19,419 nt of DNA from Dyella_B sp035486915. Lineage in GTDB: Bacteria > Pseudomonadota > Gammaproteobacteria > Xanthomonadales > Rhodanobacteraceae. Position numbers and translations under genes: made by a program. Below the pieces are notes generated by a model. It did not search any database, had not been told where the DNA came from, and saw nothing but the letters and a program-made list of their open reading frames with translations. Below, piece after piece: positions 1-4,965 of this stretch (within the stretch, counting starts at the first letter, position 1; each line of letters begins with the position of its first letter). The stretch is taken from assembly GCF_035486915.1 (NCBI RefSeq), contig NZ_DATHMR010000034.1, forward strand, positions 1 through 19,419. The letters are read 5' to 3'.

Positions 1-607
1 CCCACGCATGCGGATCGCCACCATCGAGATATCCCCACTTCACGGCGACGGTGAACAATCCCGCATCGCGACCGGCTTGGATATCGCGACGGTCGTCGCC
101 GACAAAAAGACATCGCGACGGCGTCAGACCACCGCGTTCGCAAGCGAGCAGTACCGGTGCGGGATCGGGTTTACGCACGGGCAAGGTGTCACCGGAAACA
201 CTCGCGCAAACACGATCGCTCCAGCCGATCTGTTCCACCAGGTCATCGGTGAGATAACCCGGCTTGTTGGTGACGATGCCCCATGCCATGCCCGCATTTT
301 CCAGCGCGTCGAGCAAAGCATCGATACCGTCGAACGGACGCGTCTGGCGGCACATCATGGAGTGATAAAGCTCCAGATACCGCGGCATGCGTTCGATCAG
401 CGCCTCGTCGCTCTCCTTGAATGCACAACCAAGAATGGCGCGCGAACCGCGCGATACGACGTCGCGCATAGCTTCGTACTGCGCATGCGGCGCACCGACT
501 TCATCGCAATACGCATTGAGCGCAGCGTAAAGATCCGGCGCGCTGTCTATCAAGGTGCCGTCCAGATCAAACAGGACGCCCTGCGGCGATTCGGGAAGCG
601 ATTTCAT
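1..607 (-). CDS. mupP: Gph/MupP-like HAD phosphatase (partial, C-terminus off the left edge)
   Basis: A haloacid-dehalogenase phosphatase, 202 codons visible. Seen: motif I VLFDLDGTLIDS near residues 11-22 (both nucleophile and acid Asp present), motif II/III context GIVTNKPG and VRKPDP, and motif IV FVGDDRRDIQAGRDAG near the visible end. It would usually be annotated phosphoglycolate phosphatase. However, the GDDxRDIxxGRDAG string, the VTNKP block, the SRGSRAILGCAF segment and the final WG resemble Pseudomonas MupP, the N-acetylmuramic acid 6-phosphate phosphatase of cell-wall recycling, also encoded beside ubiG. The ATG overlaps the ubiG stop as ATGA, implying translational coupling as last or near-last operon gene. 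About 20 residues are missing. The HAD family assignment is certain; the substrate (MurNAc-6-P versus 2-phosphoglycolate) is inferred from similarity and gene order. Confidence 0.85.
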   Translation of the reverse strand, partial: MKSLPESPQGVLFDLDGTLIDSAPDLYAALNAYCDEVGAPHAQYEAMRDVVSRGSRAILGCAFKESDEALIERMPRYLELYHSMMCRQTRPFDGIDALLDALENAGMAWGIVTNKPGYLTDDLVEQIGWSDRVCASVSGDTLPVRKPDPAPVLLACERGGLTPSRCLFVGDDRRDIQAGRDAGLFTVAVKWGYLDGGDPHAW

Positions 608-1314
608 GCGGGCTTGCGTGCGCTCAAAAGATAATTGATGGCGGTAACGCGGCTTATCCATGCCTTGCGATTGACCGGGTTGTAGCCCAGACCGCTCACG
701 TCCTCCAGTTCCAAGCCCGCCTGCCGCAGCAGGCGCGCAAGTTCGGAAGGTTTGAGGAATTGCGCGTAATGATGCGTGCCACGCGGCAGCATGCGCGCGA
801 TGTATTCGGCACCGATAATCGCGGCGCCGAAGGCGGCAGGTGTGCGATTGAGCGTGGACATGAAAAGACGTCCGCCGGGTTTGAGCATCGCGGCCAGATC
901 CTGCACCAATGCAGCAGGATCGGGGACGTGTTCGATCATTTCCATGCAGCACACCGCATCGAAGCTGGCTGGCTCGGTTGCCGCGAGTTCCGAAGAGGAT
1001 TGCTTGCGGTAATCGACCACAAGGTTGGATTCGTGCAAATGCAGCCGTGCAATTTCGATCACCTTGAGGCCAAGATCGATGCCGACGACGTCTGCGCCGG
1101 CGCGGGCCAGGGCCTCGCTCAACAGTCCGCCGCCACATCCGATATCCGCGACTTTCGCGCCACGCAACGATACGCGCGATGCGACGTAGGCGAAGCGAGT
1201 GGGATTGAGATCATGCAGCGGCCGCGATTCACCGTCCGGATCCCACCAGCGCGAGGCGAGCCGGTCGAAGCGAGCGATTTCGTCGTGACTGACGTTTTGC
1301 GTGGTTTCCATCAT
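604..1314 (-). CDS. ubiG: Ubiquinone biosynthesis O-methyltransferase UbiG
   Basis: SAM-dependent methyltransferase performing both O-methylations in ubiquinone biosynthesis at the inner membrane surface. 236 residues, close to the usual 235-245. Seen: the N-terminal family signature FDRLASRWWDPDGE and LHDLNP, SAM-binding motif I VADIGCGGGLLSEALA, the acidic loop GIDLG, CMEMIEHVPDP, and the C-terminal GAEYIARMLPRGTH and GLGYNP blocks, all diagnostic of UbiG. Two adjacent ATG codons (1314 and 1311) follow AGGAG; the second has the better spacing (7 nt), so the start is uncertain by one residue. The frame stays open upstream to 1410, but that extension overlaps the yciI-like gene and has no family similarity. 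It lies 25 nt after the YciI-like gene and overlaps the phosphatase start by 4 nt. Confidence 0.97.
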   Translation of the reverse strand: MMETTQNVSHDEIARFDRLASRWWDPDGESRPLHDLNPTRFAYVASRVSLRGAKVADIGCGGGLLSEALARAGADVVGIDLGLKVIEIARLHLHESNLVVDYRKQSSSELAATEPASFDAVCCMEMIEHVPDPAALVQDLAAMLKPGGRLFMSTLNRTPAAFGAAIIGAEYIARMLPRGTHHYAQFLKPSELARLLRQAGLELEDVSGLGYNPVNRKAWISRVTAINYLLSARKPA

Positions 1315-1339
1315 CGAACTCCTGCAGAACACGCCAAGC

Positions 1340-1594
1340 TTAGTGGGCGTGCCATTCGTATAACGTGATATCCCAGCCGCCGCTGGTGTGGGCCGGATCG
1401 CGGAAGACAATCTCGCGCGCTTCGTCCATCGATGCGGCTTTCAGAAGGTAGGCGCCACCGGATTTGTCGCCGAACGGACCTGACATCTCGTTACGGCCTT
1501 CGGCACGCAGGTCTTCAAGAAACTGCTGATGCAATGGCACTACCGCAGGATCGACTTGCGGACGGCGAATAAGAAGAACGAGGTAGCGATTCAT
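1340..1594 (-). CDS. YciI-like (YCII-related domain) protein
   Basis: An 84-residue single-domain protein of the YCII/DGPF-like ferredoxin-fold family. Seen: the beta-strand start MNRYLVLLIRR, His22 followed by an amphipathic helix (HQQFLEDLRAEG), the GPF turn at 39-41, a second strand GGAYLLKA, a helix (SMDEAREIV) and an Asp-Pro at 66-67. The conserved His and Asp are proposed active-site residues in this family, but no general reaction is established. The gene begins only 6 nt after the deaminase stop with no good Shine-Dalgarno, so it is probably translationally coupled. It sits between deaminase and ubiG in one operon. Specific function unknown. Confidence 0.85.
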   Translation of the reverse strand: MNRYLVLLIRRPQVDPAVVPLHQQFLEDLRAEGRNEMSGPFGDKSGGAYLLKAASMDEAREIVFRDPAHTSGGWDITLYEWHAH

Positions 1595-1600
1595 GGCGTG

Positions 1601-2935
1601 TCAAATAGCCGCGATGCGTTCACGCCATGCGTGTGTACGCGTGAGGATATCGGCAGTATCCATATCCACCAGTTCGCGCTCAGCGAGTTTGCGCTTGCCG
1701 GCGATCCACACGTCGCTGACCTGATGCCGTCCGGTTGCATAGACGAGCTGGGAAATGATGTGGAAAAGCGGCTGCGTTTCCAGATCGCTCAAACGCACGG
1801 CAGCGAGGTCAGCTTGCTTGCCAGCTTCAATGGAGCCGATCTGTTCTTCCATGCCCAGCGCTTTCGCGGCGTTGATGGTCGCCCCGCGTAATGTGAACCC
1901 GGCGTCGAATGCCGCGGCGTCTTCAGCGACTGCTTTGGCGAGCAACGCGGCGGTGCGCATTTCGCCGAACATATCCAGATCGTTGTTGGACGCGCAGCCA
2001 TCCGTGCCGATGGCGAGGTTCACGCCAGCCTTGCGGATTTTCTCGGCCGGACAGAAGCCCGAAGCAAGCTTGAGATTCGACTCGGGACAATGCACCACGG
2101 AAACGCCGGCCTCCGCGCAGGCCGCAATTTCTCCGTCGGTCAGCTGCGTCATGTGCACCGCAATCAGGCGGTCGTTGACAAGGCCCAGTTTCTGCAGCCG
2201 CTGGAACGGACGCAAACCCGATTTCTTGCGCTCTTCCTCGACCTCGTGCGCGGTTTCGTGCAGATGCAGATGCACGGGGATATCGAGCTGATCGGCAAGC
2301 ACGCGAATGCGCTCGAATGATTCGTCCGACACGGTGTAGGGCGCATGAGGCGCGAAGGCCGTGCGGATCAGCGCGTCGTTGCGGAACGCATCGTGCGTTT
2401 CACCGGCGCGCTCGAAGTATTCGTCCTGGGTCTTGGCCCACGCGGATGGAAATTCGATGATCGGCAAACCGACCATCGCGCGGAAGCCGAGCTTGCGATA
2501 CGTCGCGCCGATGGTTTCGGGAAAGAAATAGTTTTCGTTCGCGCAGGTCGTACCCCCGCGAATCATTTCCGCGACCGCAAGTTCAACGCCGTCGCGCACA
2601 AATTCAGGGCCGATGACTTTGGCCTCTACCGGCCAGATGTGCTGCTGCAGCCAGACCATCAGCGGCAGGTCGTCGGCAAGGCCGCGCATCAATGTCATCG
2701 GGTTGTGCGTGTGCGTGTTGATGAGGCCGGGAATCAATACATGCTCGCCCAGCTCGACGCGTTCGCGCGGCGCGTAAGCATCGCGCGCCTCGGAGATGGG
2801 AAGCACTGCGACGATGCGATCGCCATCGACGGCGACGGCGTGATGCTCAAGCACGACATCGTGCGGTTCGACCGGTACGACCCAGCGGGCCTCGATAAGT
2901 AGATCGACGGTCTGCGGAGCGTTCTGGCTCATCAT
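1601..2935 (-). CDS. TRZ/ATZ family amidohydrolase, probable methylthioadenosine/adenosine-type deaminase
   Basis: A 444-residue metal-dependent hydrolase of the amidohydrolase superfamily, cytosolic. Seen: N-terminal beta-sandwich segment, GLINTHTH with the metal-binding HxH at residues 75-77, MRGLADDLPLMVWLQ, HLHLHE at 222-227, His261 in AVHMTQL, HCPESNLKLASG at 282-293 and GTDGCASNNDLDMFGE with the catalytic Asp312. This arrangement matches MtaD/SsnA-like deaminases that convert 5'-methylthioadenosine, S-adenosylhomocysteine or related adenines to the inosine form. The deaminase-ubiG-HAD phosphatase order resembles Pseudomonas PA3170-PA3172, where the first gene is a methylthioadenosine deaminase; substrate is inferred from that. 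Two ATGs (2935 and 2932) follow AAGG; I keep the first. It heads the operon with yciI-like, ubiG and the phosphatase. Confidence 0.9.
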   Translation of the reverse strand: MMSQNAPQTVDLLIEARWVVPVEPHDVVLEHHAVAVDGDRIVAVLPISEARDAYAPRERVELGEHVLIPGLINTHTHNPMTLMRGLADDLPLMVWLQQHIWPVEAKVIGPEFVRDGVELAVAEMIRGGTTCANENYFFPETIGATYRKLGFRAMVGLPIIEFPSAWAKTQDEYFERAGETHDAFRNDALIRTAFAPHAPYTVSDESFERIRVLADQLDIPVHLHLHETAHEVEEERKKSGLRPFQRLQKLGLVNDRLIAVHMTQLTDGEIAACAEAGVSVVHCPESNLKLASGFCPAEKIRKAGVNLAIGTDGCASNNDLDMFGEMRTAALLAKAVAEDAAAFDAGFTLRGATINAAKALGMEEQIGSIEAGKQADLAAVRLSDLETQPLFHIISQLVYATGRHQVSDVWIAGKRKLAERELVDMDTADILTRTHAWRERIAAI

Positions 2936-2962
2936 GAATGCCTTGCTGGGGATGGATACGAG

Positions 2963-2995
2963 ATGGGGCGGTACATCTTACGATGCCCGCCCCAT
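2963..2995. other. Strong intergenic hairpin upstream of the deaminase operon
   Basis: Perfect 9-bp arms ATGGGGCGG (2963-2971) and CCGCCCCAT (2987-2995) enclose an inner CATC-TTAC-GATG stem. On the plus strand it is followed by a T-rich run (TTTGTTTTC), giving the look of an intrinsic terminator reading rightward, although no plus-strand gene precedes it. On the minus strand it would lie in the 5' leader of the deaminase operon, about 28 nt before the ATG. Function is unproven: antisense terminator or leader structure. Confidence 0.5.
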
Positions 2996-3003
2996 TTGTT
3001 TTC

Positions 3004-3114
3004 GTCATTCCAGCGGAAGCTGGAATTCAGTGACTTTGGCTCTTGATCGCAAAAAAATAATAAAGGGCGCCTCGCACCAGTACCTCACTGGATCCCTGCC
3101 TTCGCAGGGATGAC
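3004..3114. repeat. REP-pair (REPIN/BIME-like) inverted-repeat element, copy 1
   Basis: Two inverted 26-nt arms. Arm 1 (3004-3029) starts GTCATTCC and folds as TTCCAGC-GGAA-GCTGGAA. Arm 2 (3089-3114) ends GGGATGAC and folds as ATCCCTGC-CTTC-GCAGGGAT. Arm 2 reverse-complemented matches arm 1 at about 19 of 26 positions, and most differences keep the small stems paired. A 59-nt A-rich spacer separates the arms. This is the typical look of extragenic palindromic elements mobilised in trans by a RAYT transposase; none is encoded here. A second copy lies at 11246-11345. Confidence 0.8.
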
Positions 3115-3153
3115 GCATTGGCAAGCCGCGCTAAAGCGCGGGCCGATGCGTCA
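3111..3153 (-). terminator. Long stem-loop covering the efp stop codon
   Basis: TGACGCATTGGC (3111-3122) pairs with GCCGATGCGTCA (3142-3153) at 11 of 12 positions, and the interior CCGCGC-TAAA-GCGCGG (3126-3141) continues the stem. The efp stop codon (3153-3151) lies at its base. No U-tract follows on the efp strand, so it is not a canonical intrinsic terminator; it may block 3' exonucleases or act as a weak terminator. The outer arm shares its first bases with the right end of the REP-pair element. Confidence 0.45.
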
Positions 3154-3717
3154 TTTCACGCGACTGACATATTCGCCCGAACGCGTATCGACCTTGATAA
3201 TTTCTTCCTGATTCACGAACAGCGGCACGCGCACGACCGCGCCGGTTTCGAGCTTGGCCGGCTTGCCGCCGCCACCCGAGGTGTCGCCACGCAGGCCCGG
3301 GTCGGTCTCGACGATCTTCAGTTCGACGAAGTTCGGTGCCTGCACGGAGATCGGACGGCCGTTCCACAGCGTGACCACGCACTCTTCTTCGCCCTTCAGC
3401 CACTTGGCGGTTTCGGCCATTGCAGCGGCGTCGGCCTGGTGCTGCTCGAACGACTCCTGGTGCATGAAGTGCCAAAACTCGCCGTCGCTATAGAGGTACT
3501 GCATGTCGGTATCGACCACGTCGGCACCCTCGAAGGAGTCGCTCGACTTGAGGGTCTTTTCCGTGGTGCGGCCGTTGAGCAGGTTGCGGATCTTGATACG
3601 GGTGAAGGCCTGGCCCTTGCCCGGCTTGATGAACTCCGCCTCGGTGATGATGTAGGGATCGCCGTCGACGATGATCTTCAGACCGTTCTTGACGCCATTC
3701 AGATCGTAACTGGCCAT
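3151..3717 (-). CDS. efp: Translation elongation factor P
   Basis: EF-P binds between the P and E sites of the ribosome and relieves stalling at polyproline stretches. 188 residues, exactly the usual length. Seen: domain I with the loop EFIKPGKGQAF, in which Lys34 is the site of (R)-beta-lysylation; the middle OB domain (EGADVVDTDMQYLY, GEFWHFM); and the C-terminal OB domain ending in the invariant IKVDTRSGEYVSRVK. The ATG at 3717 has GGAG 8 nt upstream. The divergent neighbour encodes EpmB, which makes the beta-lysine used for modification; the ligase EpmA must be encoded elsewhere. Residue sequence and Lys34 support the EpmA/EpmB-type modification rather than rhamnosylation. Confidence 0.99.
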   Translation of the reverse strand: MASYDLNGVKNGLKIIVDGDPYIITEAEFIKPGKGQAFTRIKIRNLLNGRTTEKTLKSSDSFEGADVVDTDMQYLYSDGEFWHFMHQESFEQHQADAAAMAETAKWLKGEEECVVTLWNGRPISVQAPNFVELKIVETDPGLRGDTSGGGGKPAKLETGAVVRVPLFVNQEEIIKVDTRSGEYVSRVK

Positions 3718-3741
3718 GCACTTCGCTCCGGATAAGGAAAA

Positions 3742-3794
3742 CCGCTGCGATCAGCGGGTAAAATAGACTGCTTTAGAGGCCATACGGCCCGTAT
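3742..3794. promoter_or_regulatory. efp-epmB divergent control region with two palindromes
   Basis: The 87-nt gap holds CCGCTG-CGAT-CAGCGG (3742-3757), an AT-rich TAAAAT (3759-3764) that could serve as a -10 box for epmB, and ATACGG-C-CCGTAT (3782-3794). No good -35 box accompanies the -10 candidate. The positions between two divergent starts suggest operator-like or leader structures, but this is inference from symmetry alone. Confidence 0.35.
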
Positions 3795-3804
3795 AGAGCC
3801 CACT

Positions 3805-4818
3805 ATGATAACCGCAAGCCCAGGCGCCCGCATTACATCGCCCGCCCTGGCGGATTGGCGGCAGCTCTGGCGCGATGCCATTACCGATGGTCGCGAGCTG
3901 CTCGATCTGCTCCAGCTAGGCCATCTGGCCGACCGCCTGCCCGCTGAAGACGCCGGCTTCGCGCTGCGCGTACCGCGCGGTTTTGCGGCGCGCATGCGGC
4001 AGGGCGATGCTCGCGATCCGTTGCTGCTGCAGGTGTTACCTCAGCTGGCCGAGCTCGATCGGGTGCCGGGTTTTGTGGAGGATGCCGTGGGCGATATGGC
4101 GTCCCGTGAAACGCAGGGCGTACTGCACAAATACCAGGGCCGCGCCCTGCTGATCGCCAGCGGCAGCTGCGCCATCAATTGCCGCTATTGCTTCCGCCGG
4201 CACTTTCCGTACGGCGAAGAAATGGCCGCGGCAGGTCAGTGGCGTCAAGCGCTGGAATATGTGCGGCAAGACACGTCCATTACCGAACTGATTCTTTCGG
4301 GCGGCGACCCTCTGTCGTTAGCCACCAGCAAGCTTGAGGAACTCAGCCGGGGGCTCATGAACCTCCCGCATGTCACGCGCTTGCGCATCCACACTCGTCT
4401 GCCCGTCGTATTGCCCGAACGCATCGACGGTCCGTTCGTTGAATGGCTGCACTCCCTGGCCCATCAAAAGGTTGTGGTGCTGCACGCCAATCACGCGAAT
4501 GAATTCGATGCGGAGGTGGATGCTGCCTGCGCCCGCCTGCGTGAAGCCGGCGCAACACTCCTTAACCAATCGGTGTTGTTGCGCGGTATCAACGACGATG
4601 CCCGGACGCTGACCACACTATCGGAACGCCTCTTTGCCGCGGGGGTGCTGCCTTATTACCTGCATCAGCTCGATCGCGTGCAAGGCGCAGCGCATTTCGA
4701 AGTGGATGACGCTCGGGCACAGTCGCTGGTCACTTCTATGCGCAGCCAACTGCCTGGCTATCTTGTGCCCAAACTGGTGCGCGAAGTAGGTGGCGATCCA
4801 TCCAAACGACCGCTGTAA
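3805..4818 (+). CDS. epmB: EF-P beta-lysylation protein EpmB (lysine 2,3-aminomutase-like)
   Basis: Radical-SAM, PLP-dependent enzyme converting (S)-alpha-lysine to (R)-beta-lysine, which EpmA attaches to EF-P Lys34. 337 residues, near E. coli EpmB (342). Seen: the radical-SAM cluster CAINCRYC with Cys122, Cys126 and Cys129, followed by FRRHFPY; ELILSGGDPL; LRIHTRLPVVLP; VVLHANHANE; and YYLHQLDRVQGAAHF. The C-terminal GGDPSKRPL supplies Lys334, equivalent to the PLP-binding lysine of E. coli EpmB. The tail is only three residues beyond it, shorter than E. coli. The ATG at 3805 has only a weak GAG upstream. It is divergent from its partner efp, a common arrangement, which supports EpmB over catabolic KamA. 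Confidence 0.95.
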   Translation: MITASPGARITSPALADWRQLWRDAITDGRELLDLLQLGHLADRLPAEDAGFALRVPRGFAARMRQGDARDPLLLQVLPQLAELDRVPGFVEDAVGDMASRETQGVLHKYQGRALLIASGSCAINCRYCFRRHFPYGEEMAAAGQWRQALEYVRQDTSITELILSGGDPLSLATSKLEELSRGLMNLPHVTRLRIHTRLPVVLPERIDGPFVEWLHSLAHQKVVVLHANHANEFDAEVDAACARLREAGATLLNQSVLLRGINDDARTLTTLSERLFAAGVLPYYLHQLDRVQGAAHFEVDDARAQSLVTSMRSQLPGYLVPKLVREVGGDPSKRPL

Positions 4819-4925
4819 GTCCCTGTCTTCACATGCGCTCGGTCACCAATGGGTGAATTGGCGCTAGCGGGGTTATGCAGAATCCGTTAAAACAGGTATT
4901 AGTGCCGGCTTGTCCTCGGGTGTTC

Positions 4926-4964
4926 CATGGGCGGCCTTATCCAAGGAAGCACGTACCGCCCATG
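4926..4964 (+). promoter_or_regulatory. Perfect hairpin burying the proposed fimX start codon
   Basis: CATGGGCGG (4926-4934) and CCGCCCATG (4956-4964) form a perfect 9-bp stem with a 21-nt loop. The loop holds the only Shine-Dalgarno-like sequence (AAGGA, 4943-4947), and the proposed fimX ATG (4962-4964) is the last triplet of the 3' arm. Such a fold would hide the start codon. Whether it forms in the transcript is inference. Confidence 0.45.
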
Positions 4965-4965
4965 A
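4927..4965 (+). other. Possible 12-codon upstream ORF overlapping fimX as ATGA
   Basis: ATG at 4927 opens a 12-codon frame (MGGLIQGSTYRP) ending with TGA at 4963-4965, which overlaps the proposed fimX ATG as ATGA. This is the arrangement expected for translational coupling, and ribosomes reading it would open the start-codon hairpin. The ATG itself has no strong ribosome binding site, so translation is uncertain; it could be coincidence. Confidence 0.3.

Noticed and set aside
8..634. Plus-strand ORF of 208 codons antisense to the MupP/Gph gene
   Set aside because: Mirror of a real HAD gene with intact motifs on the minus strand; no domain in the plus-strand translation.
1315..1410. Upstream extension of ubiG
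   Set aside because: Overlaps the YciI-like gene, has no family similarity, and AGGAG sits correctly before the 1314/1311 ATGs.
3118..3735. Plus-strand 205-codon ORF across efp
   Set aside because: Antisense shadow of a perfectly conserved efp.
4875..4961. 29-residue N-terminal extension of the FimX-type protein
   Set aside because: Not receiver-like and absent from known FimX; kept only as an alternative start because neither candidate has an ideal ribosome binding site.
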